Shown here piece after piece: positions 25,062 to 33,527 of a stretch of DNA of 64,000 bases. Where the stretch lies: positions 248,001-312,000 of the forward strand of contig JADZCT010000020.1 in the NCBI GenBank assembly GCA_020851455.1. The letters run 5' to 3'. Below the pieces are notes generated by a model, which was not told where the DNA came from, did no database searches, and was given only the letters and a program-made list of their open reading frames with translations. Position 1 is the stretch's first letter, and every line of letters begins with the position of its first letter. The position numbers and the translations under genes were made by a program. This stretch comes from Gemmatimonadaceae bacterium. Lineage in GTDB: Bacteria; Gemmatimonadota; Gemmatimonadetes; Gemmatimonadales; Gemmatimonadaceae.

Positions 25062-26654
25062 ATGCCACGCAAGAAGGTCACGCGCCGGGAGTTCGTCGCA
25101 AAGTCCGGCGCTGCCACAGTGAGTGCGTTGTTTGCCGCGAAAGGGTTTCCGGCCATCGTCCCGCGCCACGTGCTAGGCGGCCCCGGGTACACGGCGCCAA
25201 GCGATACGGTGAACTTCGCGGTCGCCGGGTTTGGCGGGATGGGTTCGGGCAACGCGCAGGAACTGGCGAGGACGGAGAAACTTGCGGCCGTGTGCGACGT
25301 GGATCTTGCTTTCGCGAGGTCAAACGTCGAGAGCAAGCTGCGCCCTGGCCGCGACGGACAGGTTCGTCCCGAGGCGGTGAAGCTGGGGGAGCAGTTCGAG
25401 CGGGCGGCGAAATACACGGACTTCCGCGAGATGCTCGAGAAGGAGAAGGGCATTGACGGAGTCGTGATAGCCACGCCGGACCACGCGCATGCAGTGATTG
25501 CAAAGGCAGCGATGGACCTTGGCAAGCACGTTTACGTGCAGAAGCCGCTCACGTGGAGCGTGCGTGAGGCCCGGGCGCTGCGCGCGGCGGCCGCGGCGAA
25601 CCCGAAGATCATCACGCAGATGGGAAACCAGGGACACTCGAGCGACGGCGCGCGGAGGATCAACGAGTGGATTGCCGCGGGAGTGATCGGCGCCGTGCGT
25701 GAGGTGCACGTCTGGACGAACCGCCCCGTTGGATACTGGCCTCAGGGCGTGCCGCGACCCGATCCCGCTGCGTTGACTGGCCCCGGTGCACCGCGTTACG
25801 GGACCGGGTGGAGCCAGGGGCGCATCAACACGACGATTGCGGCCGACATGGGCGCCAACGCGGCCGCGATGCCGGACGGTCTTCGATGGGATCTTTTCCT
25901 TGGCCCAGTGGCGGAAGACATCGCGTATCACCCCGTCTATCACCCGTTCAACTGGCGAGGCTGGGTTGACTTCGGGATGGGTGCGCTTGGCGACATGGGG
26001 GCCCACCTCATTGATCATCCGTACTGGGCGTTGAACCTCGACCTGCCAGTGAGCATCGAGGCCACCAGCACTGCGTTCGGGATGGCAACGCTGCCGCCTC
26101 TGGACCCAACGGCGCCGTCGAGCACGCCCGCGGGCAGGCCGCGGCAGGTTCCGGCGTCGTATCCGCTGGCGACGACCGTGCACTACCAGTTTGCAGCGCG
26201 CGGTTCAATGCCCCCCGTGAAGCTCTTCTGGTTCGATGGCGGGCTCTACCCGCCGCGGCCGGACCTTCTTCCGGACGGCGAAGTCCTCAAGGGGGAGGGC
26301 GGCGTGATTTTCCATGGCGAGAGGGGCATCCTCATGAACGACACGTACGGGGCGAATCCGCGCTGCTACCCGGAATCGGCGCAGGTCGCGGCCGATGCAG
26401 TGCCGCGCACGATTCCACGAATAGAGTGGAGTCACGAACTGAACTGGGCGAAGGCAATTCGCGGAGAGGCAACCGCGAGTTCGCCGTTCGATTACTCGGC
26501 GAAGCTGACGGAGACGATGCTGCTTGGCGTCGCGGCGCTGCGCGCGGGGCAGGGACGCAAGGTCTACTACGACGGCGCGAAGGGCGAGTTCGTCAGCGCG
26601 CCCGAGGCGAACCAGTACCTGACCAGGGTGTACCGGGCGGGCTGGGGCGTCTAG
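25062..26654 (+). CDS. Tat-exported Gfo/Idh/MocA-family oxidoreductase
   Basis: 530 residues. A twin-arginine signal (TRREFVAKSGAATVSALFAAKGFPAI) predicts export of the folded, cofactor-loaded enzyme. Rossmann fold FAVAGFGGMGSGN, then IATPDHAHAVIAKAAMDLGKHVYVQKPLTWSV, where the usual EKP is QKP with the catalytic Lys retained, and TQMGNQGHSS. The C-terminal domain contains GALGDMGAHLIDHPYWAL. Such proteins act on sugars or sugar-like compounds, sometimes with a tightly bound NAD. ATG 25062. The stop shares a CTAG with the convergent neighbour's stop. The 119-bp gap upstream has a GC hairpin (24971-24986) but no clear promoter that I can name. Confidence 0.92.
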   Translation: MPRKKVTRREFVAKSGAATVSALFAAKGFPAIVPRHVLGGPGYTAPSDTVNFAVAGFGGMGSGNAQELARTEKLAAVCDVDLAFARSNVESKLRPGRDGQVRPEAVKLGEQFERAAKYTDFREMLEKEKGIDGVVIATPDHAHAVIAKAAMDLGKHVYVQKPLTWSVREARALRAAAAANPKIITQMGNQGHSSDGARRINEWIAAGVIGAVREVHVWTNRPVGYWPQGVPRPDPAALTGPGAPRYGTGWSQGRINTTIAADMGANAAAMPDGLRWDLFLGPVAEDIAYHPVYHPFNWRGWVDFGMGALGDMGAHLIDHPYWALNLDLPVSIEATSTAFGMATLPPLDPTAPSSTPAGRPRQVPASYPLATTVHYQFAARGSMPPVKLFWFDGGLYPPRPDLLPDGEVLKGEGGVIFHGERGILMNDTYGANPRCYPESAQVAADAVPRTIPRIEWSHELNWAKAIRGEATASSPFDYSAKLTETMLLGVAALRAGQGRKVYYDGAKGEFVSAPEANQYLTRVYRAGWGV

Positions 26655-27790
26655 CGGCAGTACTCGAACACATCCCAGTAGCTGCGGATCTTCCCGGCCG
26701 CGTATGCATCCATGTGCGTCTTCACGGGGCAGAGCAGTTCATTCTGCCTGCTGTTCGTGCTCTGTCGCCGGTTGTAGCCCTGGGAAGCCGACCGGATGAA
26801 GACCGTTGCGGAATCAACGGGAAGCGTAGCGACGTTGTCGTAATACTTGCGCCAGCCATCGGGCTCTTGGAAGAGGTACTGCTCGACGTTCGAGACGTAG
26901 ATGGCCTGGATTACGGCATCGTGATCCCGCACGTAACCGCCAAGGGCGCGGAGCGTCCGGGATCCGGCGAAGTCGCCCGTGAACGGTATGATGACGTTGC
27001 GAAGCTGCATCTCGCGGATGGTGCCGTATGCTTCGTCAGATGCGAGAAACGAGCGACGCACGCCCAGCGAATCGGTTTCCGTCATCAGCGTAGCGAAATC
27101 GGGCATGTTCATGCGCCCATACGGGGATCCGGCGCGCCCGGATCCCATGTTGTAGCGCAGGCGCGGGCCGGCGCGGACAAACGACTCGTAGACGTATCCG
27201 ATGTACTCGGTATCTTCGGCGCTCAGCGGGAATCCATGAAACTTCGTGAGCCGGCGGATGATTCCGTCAAGCACGGTGCGCGCATATGCCGTGTCGGGCG
27301 GCGCAGTCGAGAGTGTGTCCATGACTTCTCCAATGCCGGTGGCGGCCGGCATGCCATCGAGGGGACGGCGGCCAAACAGGCGAAATGCGAAGTCAACCCG
27401 GTTGTCGGATATCTCGAAGAGCGCCTTGTACATCAGATGCTCGAGGAGGTTGCCGCGCCGGATGTCAACAATGAACGCGACCGCTGGCTTCAGGGCGGCA
27501 ATGAATGTGAAGTTCTGTTCGGGCGCTACGCCGAGGTAAACGCCATTGGCCCGCGTCATCTTCGCGAGCGAAGGCACCACCCACTGAAATGAGGTCTCGT
27601 TCGAGACGAGGTTATCGGAGCGGAAGTATCCATTGGGCTCGGACAGTTCCTGCGATAGCCGCCAGAACGTGGTATCTGCGTAGCGTTCAGGAATCGTTGT
27701 CTGTGCTGCGCTGGCAGAGCTGCAGCCAAGCGCCATCGCGGCCACGATCAGGGGCAAAGCCGTGCGCATGGGCGGACTCTTCTGCATCAT
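26651..27790 (-). CDS. Conserved lipoprotein of the LIC_10091/DUF7790-like family
   Basis: 379 residues from ATG 27790, with GGAGG five bases upstream. Lipoprotein-type signal LIVAAMALGCSS. The body opens with RLSQELSEPNGYFRSDNLVSNE and contains GVYLGVAPEQNFTFIAALKPAVAFIVDIRRGNLLEHLMYKALFE (in overlapping pieces), a pattern I associate with a family of exported bacterial proteins of unknown role whose fold has been compared with methyltransferases. I am sure it is a conserved gene, less sure of the family name, and assign no function. Its stop codon overlaps that of the convergent Gfo/Idh gene. It is divergent from the beta-helix gene, with about 50 bp between starts. Confidence 0.8.
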   Translation of the reverse strand: MMQKSPPMRTALPLIVAAMALGCSSASAAQTTIPERYADTTFWRLSQELSEPNGYFRSDNLVSNETSFQWVVPSLAKMTRANGVYLGVAPEQNFTFIAALKPAVAFIVDIRRGNLLEHLMYKALFEISDNRVDFAFRLFGRRPLDGMPAATGIGEVMDTLSTAPPDTAYARTVLDGIIRRLTKFHGFPLSAEDTEYIGYVYESFVRAGPRLRYNMGSGRAGSPYGRMNMPDFATLMTETDSLGVRRSFLASDEAYGTIREMQLRNVIIPFTGDFAGSRTLRALGGYVRDHDAVIQAIYVSNVEQYLFQEPDGWRKYYDNVATLPVDSATVFIRSASQGYNRRQSTNSRQNELLCPVKTHMDAYAAGKIRSYWDVFEYCR

Positions 27791-27840
27791 TCAGGCCTCC
27801 AGGTCAACGAATGCCCGACGTGGCGTTACGATAATCAACT

Positions 27841-30153
27841 ATGGCTCACTGTCGCCTTCTTCGGAATCTGGGCGCCTTGTCGGGCGCAGTGCTGCTTGCG
27901 GCGGCGGCAGAGGCGCCCGCCCAGGGCGGCGCCCCTGCCGCCGGCGAACTGCACGTGGGCATGCTCATCACGCGGTCCGTGAAGGTGGCGCCACGAACCT
28001 ACCGGCTTGGCGCGGACCTTCTGCGCGATTCGGGCGTGATCGTGATACGCGGCAATGATATCACAGTGGATTTTGCCGGCGCGACGCTCGAGGGCACGCC
28101 GGCGCCGACGGATCCCGACCTGGCCGCCGGAATCTGCATCCTGGTGGACGGCGGCCGGAACGTCCGGATTGTCAATGCGAGGATTCGTGGCTACAAGATT
28201 GGCATCCTTGCGCGCGGCACGGTGAACCTCACGGTGGAGAAGGTTGACGCAAGCAACAACTGGAAGCCGCGCCTGTTTTCGCTCATGGAACACGAGAGTC
28301 TGGTGGACTGGCTCTCGTTCCATCACAACGAGAACCAGGAGTGGCTGCGATTTGGGTCTGCGTTCTATTTCGACGGTGTTCGTGGCGGGTCGGTGCGGAA
28401 CAGCCGGGCGGAACAGGGAATGAATGCCCTGCTGATGGTGCGCACCAGCGGCGTCACCGTGGCGGAGAACGATTTCTCGTTCAACTCCGGGCTCGGGATC
28501 GGCCTGTACAGGTCGAGCGGAAACACGATCGTGCGCAACCGCGTGGATTTCAATGTGAGGGGATACAGCCACGGGTTCTACCGGCGCGGCCAGGACTCCG
28601 CGGGGATACTACTGTACGAGCAAAGCAGCGACAACGTGATCGCGTTCAACACCGGCACGCACGGCGGAGACGGATTCTTCCTCTGGGCGGGGCAATCCAC
28701 GATGGATTCCGGCGAAGGCGGGGCAAACGACAACTGGGTGGTGGGAAACGACTTCAGCTGGGCGCCCGCCAACGGGATCGAGGCGACGTTCAGCAGGAAC
28801 GCATTCGTGGGAAACCGACTCGAGGGCAGCGACTACGGGATCTGGGGAGGCTACTCCTATTCCTCGCGCGCGATCGGGAACTGCTTCCTGAACAATCGGA
28901 TCGGCGTCGCAGTCGAGCATGGTCAGGACAACTCCATCGTACAGAACACGTTCTACGGCGACACGACGGCGGTCAGCATCTGGGCCAGTTCGCCAGCTCC
29001 GACCGACTGGGGGTATGCGAGGGTCCGTGACACGCAGAGCCGCGATTACCGGATCGCAGGGAACGCCTTTTCCCGGAATCGTGTCGTGCTTCGCGGCGCG
29101 AACACAGCGGGGATAACCTTCAGAGATAACGTCATCACCGGATCCGACTCGATCGCGGTACTGCGCGATACCGCGCGGTACACGGCTGCAGGCAACGGGC
29201 CGGGACAGGGAGGCGCCCCAGCAGCCAGCGGCAGGCGGCCGGCGCCTCCAGGGGAGTGCCAGGCACCGCCTTTCACGGACAGCGTGCCGGCAGCCATCAG
29301 AGCCAAGGCGGCCAACGCGGCGGGCGGAACAACAGCGCGATTGGCGGCGATGGCCGTTCCGCTCCAACCCATGGCGCGCCGCGATCGCTCCGCGATCGTC
29401 GTTGACGAGTGGGGGCCGTACGACTGGAGGTCACCCAAGCTCTGGCCAGTGGACAGCACGCGGTCGCTGCCGCTCCGGCTGCGCGTGCTCGGCCCGAATG
29501 GCCGCTGGCGCCTGATATCGCGACGAGGCGTGGCGGCGCTGTCGCGCGAGGCCGGATCGGTAGGCGACACGATTGTCGTCACGCCCCATGCGGACTCCAC
29601 CGGGGACTGGGCAATAGACCTCGAGTTTATCGGCGCGGCAACACGCACGCCGCTTGGGGTCGGGTACGGGCCCGGCGTGCGGTACCGGTTCGGCTACGAG
29701 CGGTTCGAGCCCCCGCAGCGGTGGGACGTGCGATTTCATGCGTGGACCGACTCAACGGCGCCCGACCTGGCCGGAGCCGCTGCTGAGCGTGCGCTCCGTG
29801 GGCCGGTCGCGCTTCGACGCACCGAGTCACGGCTCGACTACTTCTGGTACCGGCCGACGATGGAGGGCCTTCCGCGGGGGAGGTGGGCCATGGAGGCGGA
29901 GGCGGCAGTTGATCTCGCGCCGGGCACCTATACGGTCCGGACGATAAGCGACGACGGCATCAGGGTATGGGTGGATGACCGGCTGGCAATAGACCGGTGG
30001 ACGCATCACGAGTCCGCGGTGGATCATGCACCGCTATCCGGCGGTCACCACCGGATTCGCGTGCAGTACTTCCAGGACGACGGCTGGGCGGAACTGCGTC
30101 TGGACATACTCCGTGGCGTCGTGCGTTCACCGGGGTCACCCGGGCCGCACTAG
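27841..30153 (+). CDS. Secreted right-handed beta-helix protein with C-terminal PA14 domain
   Basis: 770 residues with signal peptide LLAAAAEAPAQG. Residues about 60-440 form a NosD-like parallel beta-helix: repeated short strands such as GITFRDNVITGSD, TVAENDFSFNSGLGIGLYRSSGNTIV (in pieces), NAFVGNRLEGSDYGIWGG and NSIVQNTFYGDTTAVSIW. An Ala/Pro-rich linker follows (about 450-510). The last 130 residues are PA14-like (LAPGTYTVRTISDDGIRVWVDDRLAIDRW, in pieces), a carbohydrate-binding fold. Polysaccharide binding or lyase/epimerase activity is plausible, but no catalytic residues can be assigned. ATG 27841. The stop lies 35 bp before the marR start. Confidence 0.88.
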   Translation: MAHCRLLRNLGALSGAVLLAAAAEAPAQGGAPAAGELHVGMLITRSVKVAPRTYRLGADLLRDSGVIVIRGNDITVDFAGATLEGTPAPTDPDLAAGICILVDGGRNVRIVNARIRGYKIGILARGTVNLTVEKVDASNNWKPRLFSLMEHESLVDWLSFHHNENQEWLRFGSAFYFDGVRGGSVRNSRAEQGMNALLMVRTSGVTVAENDFSFNSGLGIGLYRSSGNTIVRNRVDFNVRGYSHGFYRRGQDSAGILLYEQSSDNVIAFNTGTHGGDGFFLWAGQSTMDSGEGGANDNWVVGNDFSWAPANGIEATFSRNAFVGNRLEGSDYGIWGGYSYSSRAIGNCFLNNRIGVAVEHGQDNSIVQNTFYGDTTAVSIWASSPAPTDWGYARVRDTQSRDYRIAGNAFSRNRVVLRGANTAGITFRDNVITGSDSIAVLRDTARYTAAGNGPGQGGAPAASGRRPAPPGECQAPPFTDSVPAAIRAKAANAAGGTTARLAAMAVPLQPMARRDRSAIVVDEWGPYDWRSPKLWPVDSTRSLPLRLRVLGPNGRWRLISRRGVAALSREAGSVGDTIVVTPHADSTGDWAIDLEFIGAATRTPLGVGYGPGVRYRFGYERFEPPQRWDVRFHAWTDSTAPDLAGAAAERALRGPVALRRTESRLDYFWYRPTMEGLPRGRWAMEAEAAVDLAPGTYTVRTISDDGIRVWVDDRLAIDRWTHHESAVDHAPLSGGHHRIRVQYFQDDGWAELRLDILRGVVRSPGSPGPH

Positions 30154-30176
30154 CCGGTTGCGCGGGCGGCTTTTAT

Positions 30177-30188
30177 CTTAGTAGTGAG
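30177..30188. promoter_or_regulatory. Putative MarR operator at the marR start codon
   Basis: CTTAGTAGTGAG directly abuts the marR ATG and matches, with one mismatch, the palindromic site CTTAGTACTGAG in front of the YceI gene. A TATCTT at 30174-30179 could be a -10 box; transcription would then begin at about the ATG, giving a leaderless mRNA. No good -35 is seen. Confidence 0.55.
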
Positions 30189-30770
30189 ATGACTAAAGCG
30201 ACGGAGACTGGCCGCGGCCGGCTGCGGGCGACTAAGGCCCGCAGGCGGGGTGCGACAACGCCGCGGGGTGCGGCGCCGAGCGCGTCCGCGGCCGACCCCG
30301 CGACGGCTGCGTCGCTGAAGCTCTGGATCACCCTTGCGCGCGCGTACCAGTCGGTTGCGGAGCTTGCGCGGATCGACATCGGCAGGCACGGTCTGTCGGT
30401 CGGTGAGTTCGCGGTGCTGGAGGCGCTCCACAGCAAGGGTGAGATGCTGCTGGGCGATGTGCAACGGAAGGTGCTGGTGTCGAGCGGCGGCATCACTTTT
30501 CTGATGAACCGCCTCGTGAAGCGCGGGCTGGTCGAGCGCCGCGCCTGCGCCGCCGACGGGCGCGCCCGCTACGCCGCACTGACGAGCAAGGGGGCGGCGC
30601 TGATGCGGTCAATCTTCCCGGGCCATGCGCGCGCAATCCGTAGTGCGATGTCGGGCCTCTCCGTTGCTGAGCAGAAGACCGTGACGAAGGCGCTGAGGCG
30701 GCTCGGGTTCGCCGCGGCCGCACTGGCCGCGGGCCACCCGACGTGCCGCGAGGGAATAGGCGGTGATTGA
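30189..30770 (+). CDS. MarR-family transcriptional regulator
   Basis: 193 residues. The winged helix-turn-helix is recognisable: IGRHGLSVGEFAVLEALHSKGEMLLGDVQ (in pieces), VSSGGITFLMNRLVKRGLVERRACAADGRARYAALTSKG. The first 40 residues are a basic, Ala/Arg-rich tail unlike standard MarR. ATG 30189 has no Shine-Dalgarno sequence and directly follows a palindromic element. The YceI gene starts 70 bp downstream behind a second copy of that element, so this protein probably represses both itself and YceI. Ligand unknown. Confidence 0.93.
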   Translation: MTKATETGRGRLRATKARRRGATTPRGAAPSASAADPATAASLKLWITLARAYQSVAELARIDIGRHGLSVGEFAVLEALHSKGEMLLGDVQRKVLVSSGGITFLMNRLVKRGLVERRACAADGRARYAALTSKGAALMRSIFPGHARAIRSAMSGLSVAEQKTVTKALRRLGFAAAALAAGHPTCREGIGGD

Positions 30771-30803
30771 CAGCCGGTATGAAATGAATACCTTAGTACT
30801 GAG
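30767..30803 (+). promoter_or_regulatory. Promoter and MarR-type operator of the YceI gene
   Basis: TTGACA (30767-30772) is a perfect -35, and 16 bp on lies TACCTT (30789-30794) as a fair -10. The near-palindrome CTTAGTACTGAG (30792-30803; symmetric form CTYAGTACTRAG) overlaps the -10 and the start region, where a bound repressor would block RNA polymerase. The same 12-mer with one change abuts the marR start. Confidence 0.6.
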
Positions 30804-30839
30804 ATTGTAAACACGCCTCTGTCAACATGGAGCACTGCA

Positions 30840-31370
30840 ATGCGATGGACACTCGATACCGCGCACGCCGAAGTTGAATTTGCCGCAAAGCATCTCATGA
30901 TCTCGACCGTCAAGGGCCGCTTCAAGGTTTTCGACGGCGACGGAACCACGGACGCGCAGGGCCACCTGCAATCCGTGCGCATGGAGATAGACGCGGCGAG
31001 CATTGACACGAACACCGCCGACCGTGACAAGCACCTGCGCTCGCCGGACTTCCTGGACACAGACAAGTTTCCGAAGATCACCTTCGACTCAACCAAGGTG
31101 ACGCAGGATGGCGATGAGGTCACGATCGAAGGGAACCTGACGATCCGGGGCGTTACGAAGCCAATCACGTTGAAGGGCGAGTACATGGCACCCGCGAAGG
31201 ATCCGTGGGGCAAGGAACGGGCCGCCCTGTCCGTGAGCGGGAAGGTCAACCGGAAGGACTGGGGGCTCACCTGGAACGTGGCGCTCGAGACCGGTGGCGT
31301 CCTGGTGAGTGAGGAGATCAAGGTGCGGATCGAGGTCGAGGCAGTGGCAGCGGAGGCGGCGGCCGCGTAG
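30840..31370 (+). CDS. YceI-family lipocalin-like protein (cytoplasmic form)
   Basis: 176 residues, the usual YceI length without signal peptide. Motifs: WTLDTAHAEVEFAAKHLMIS at the N terminus, KGRFKVFDGD, DRDKHLRSPDFLDTDKFPKITF, then GNLTIRGVTKPITLKGEY and NRKDWGLTW. The fold is a beta barrel that binds polyisoprenoid-like lipids. The C terminus ends in an Ala/Glu run. ATG 30840 with GGAG seven bases upstream. The upstream marR and the shared palindrome imply MarR control; in other bacteria such pairs respond to organic or oxidative stress, which is only an analogy here. Confidence 0.94.
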   Translation: MRWTLDTAHAEVEFAAKHLMISTVKGRFKVFDGDGTTDAQGHLQSVRMEIDAASIDTNTADRDKHLRSPDFLDTDKFPKITFDSTKVTQDGDEVTIEGNLTIRGVTKPITLKGEYMAPAKDPWGKERAALSVSGKVNRKDWGLTWNVALETGGVLVSEEIKVRIEVEAVAAEAAAA

Positions 31371-31406
31371 CTTCGGCGCTGTACCCGCACACATCGGAGC
31401 CACACC

Positions 31407-32921
31407 ATGTCATGCCGCTTTGCGCTGGCCGTAGCCGCGTTCCTGCCGATGACCGCACTGGCCCAGACGCGCGGAGTGACCGATGGCGTGCGGCCCGCGC
31501 GCCTGGTGATTCGCAACGCGACGATCGTTGACGGCAACGGCACGCCGGCGCACGGGCCCGTTGACATCGTGATCGAGGGGAACCGTATCGCGCAGGTGGT
31601 GCCCCTCGATCCGGTCGCGCTGCGCCGCGGCGGCGACCGCGGCACGGCGTCGGACGCGCAGATTGACGCGACAGGAAAGTACGTGCTGCCCGGACTGATC
31701 AATGCGCACACGCACATGCAGAGCAACCGCTCGGGCGAATCGCTGGGCGGGTTCGACTACTACATGAAGCTGCAGCTCGCGAACGGAATCACAACCGTTC
31801 GCGAAGTGGGCGCCGAGAGCACGAAGGGCAGCGTCGAACTGCGCGGAAGGTCAGCGCGCGGGGAGATCGTCGCGCCGCGGATCCTCGTTTACCCGCAGTT
31901 CTGGTCCGAGGATGGCCGCAGTGTAAAGACCCCGGAGGAAGCGCGGGCGCGTATTCGCCGCCTCAAGGAAGCCGGAGCCGATGGGGTCAAGTTCTCCGGC
32001 ATTGACCGGGACCTGATGCAGGCGGCGTACGACGAGGCGCGCAAGACCGGGCTCCCGACAGCGCACCACATGGGGGTGGAAGAGACGAACGCGTGGGATG
32101 TGGTCGCGTTTGGCGGCCGTTCCATCGAGCACTGGTACGGAATACCTGATGCTGCCATCCCCGACCTGCGGCAGCATTTCCCCAGCAACTACAACTACCT
32201 GAACGAAACGGATCGCTTTCGCTGGGCCGGCCGGCTCTGGCGCGAGGCGGATCCGCGGATACTGGACTCGCTGCTGTCGGCCATGGTGAAGGGCGGTGTC
32301 ACGTGGGTTCCCACGCTCGACATCTACGAAGCCAGCCGCGACCTTCAGCGGGCCCAGACGCAACCGTGGTTCAAGGACTATTTGCACCCGTCGCTTGCCA
32401 ACTATTTCAAGCCGGATCCAGCGAACCACGGATCGTACTTCATCGGGTGGAGCTCGACAGACGAAGTGTACTGGAAGGAGAACTACCGGATCTGGATGGC
32501 AGCGTTGCGCGACTTCGAGCGCAAGGGCGGCACGATTGGCTGCGGTGACGACGCCGGCTTCATCTACCAGATGTACGGCTACGGTCTCATCCGCGAGATG
32601 GAACTCCATGCGGAAGCCGGCTTCAATCCGCTGAAGGTCATCCAGCATTGCACCGGCAACAACGCGAAGATCCTGGGCATGGAGAACGAAATCGGCCGGA
32701 TCCGCGCGGGCTGGCTGGCGGACCTCATCGTTGTGGACGGGAATCCGCTTGAGGATATCAAGGTTCTTTATGCCGGCGGCACGTCGGTCGTGCGGGATGG
32801 CAAGGAGTCTCGCACGCTCGGCCCGGAGTGGGTAGTCAAAGACGGGATTCCGTACAACGGGCCGCGACTGCTGCGCGACGTGAAGGCGGTCGTTGACAAG
32901 GCCAGGGCGGCGCAGAAGTAG
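31407..32921 (+). CDS. Secreted metal-dependent amidohydrolase
   Basis: 504 residues; signal peptide FALAVAAFLPMTALAQ. The amidohydrolase layout is clear: an N-terminal beta strand with RLVIRNATIVDGNG, the metal motif VLPGLINAHTHMQ, carboxylate candidates in the middle (ADGVKFSGIDRDLM), TAHHMGVEETN with another His, GCGDDAGF with the late Asp, and a C-terminal AGWLADLIVVDGNPLEDIK typical of imidazolonepropionase-like amidohydrolases. The substrate is not predictable; family members cleave peptides, ureides or esters. Starts 36 bp after the YceI gene and may be cotranscribed with it. A terminator follows immediately. Confidence 0.92.
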   Translation: MSCRFALAVAAFLPMTALAQTRGVTDGVRPARLVIRNATIVDGNGTPAHGPVDIVIEGNRIAQVVPLDPVALRRGGDRGTASDAQIDATGKYVLPGLINAHTHMQSNRSGESLGGFDYYMKLQLANGITTVREVGAESTKGSVELRGRSARGEIVAPRILVYPQFWSEDGRSVKTPEEARARIRRLKEAGADGVKFSGIDRDLMQAAYDEARKTGLPTAHHMGVEETNAWDVVAFGGRSIEHWYGIPDAAIPDLRQHFPSNYNYLNETDRFRWAGRLWREADPRILDSLLSAMVKGGVTWVPTLDIYEASRDLQRAQTQPWFKDYLHPSLANYFKPDPANHGSYFIGWSSTDEVYWKENYRIWMAALRDFERKGGTIGCGDDAGFIYQMYGYGLIREMELHAEAGFNPLKVIQHCTGNNAKILGMENEIGRIRAGWLADLIVVDGNPLEDIKVLYAGGTSVVRDGKESRTLGPEWVVKDGIPYNGPRLLRDVKAVVDKARAAQK

Positions 32922-32942
32922 CACGCCTCAGGGGCGTGTTTT
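32922..32942 (+). terminator. Intrinsic terminator after the amidohydrolase gene
   Basis: CACGCC and GGCGTG form a 6-bp GC stem around TCAGG, followed by TTTTC. It starts one base after the TAG stop at 32919-32921 and separates the gene from the convergent DinB gene. Confidence 0.7.
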
Positions 32943-32969
32943 CGCCGCTGTTCTGCCGCGAGGTGGTCG

Positions 32970-33467
32970 CTAGGTGCGTGGCGCGGAGCGAAGCGCGCGC
33001 TTAAGCAGCGCCACCTGGCCGAGGTGGTAGGCGTCGTGCTGTATCAGGCCGGCGACGGTTCCGGCCCGTGAGATTCCGGTGTCTGCGAACGGCGGCGAAT
33101 GGCTGCGCACGTGGACCTGGATGTCCTCCTCATGCGTCTCGTCTATGGCCCGCAGAAGGTCCTTGCGTGCTTCGGCCAGCTCGTGAAGCGTGTTGGCCCA
33201 TGCCCCTGGCGATCCTTCGGGAACCGGGGGCCAATCGCCGCGCTCGGGGGGTTTGGCGCCGCTGCCGCGCACGCGGGCGGCCACGGTCTCCGTCCACGCG
33301 GTCATGTGCAGGACGATTTCCCAGATCGTGTGCACGCCTGCGATGACCTGCCGCGACGCATCGTCGTGGGTCACCTCATCGAGGATGCGCGCACTGCTGT
33401 CGCCGTACCAGGGCGTTCCGGTCCACAGGTCCTGCAAGCGGAAGGAGAGCGTCGAGCGAATGCTCAT
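32970..33467 (-). CDS. DinB-family four-helix-bundle protein
   Basis: About 165 residues. A metal-binding four-helix bundle of the DinB/YfiT type, with His in VHTIWEIVLHMTAWTE and in LIQHDAYHLGQVALLKRAL, the usual three-His nickel/zinc site. Members of this superfamily include thiol transferases and damage-inducible proteins; the role here is unknown. I prefer ATG 33467 (MSIRSTLSFRLQD); ATG 33503 would add 12 residues. It lies 60 bp after the thiolase gene on the same strand. Confidence 0.88.
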   Translation of the reverse strand: MSIRSTLSFRLQDLWTGTPWYGDSSARILDEVTHDDASRQVIAGVHTIWEIVLHMTAWTETVAARVRGSGAKPPERGDWPPVPEGSPGAWANTLHELAEARKDLLRAIDETHEEDIQVHVRSHSPPFADTGISRAGTVAGLIQHDAYHLGQVALLKRALRSAPRT

Positions 33468-33527
33468 GCCGGCCTGCCGAGCGTTGGGGGATGCCGCAAA
33501 CATACACCCGCGGGGCCGCGCCTGCCG

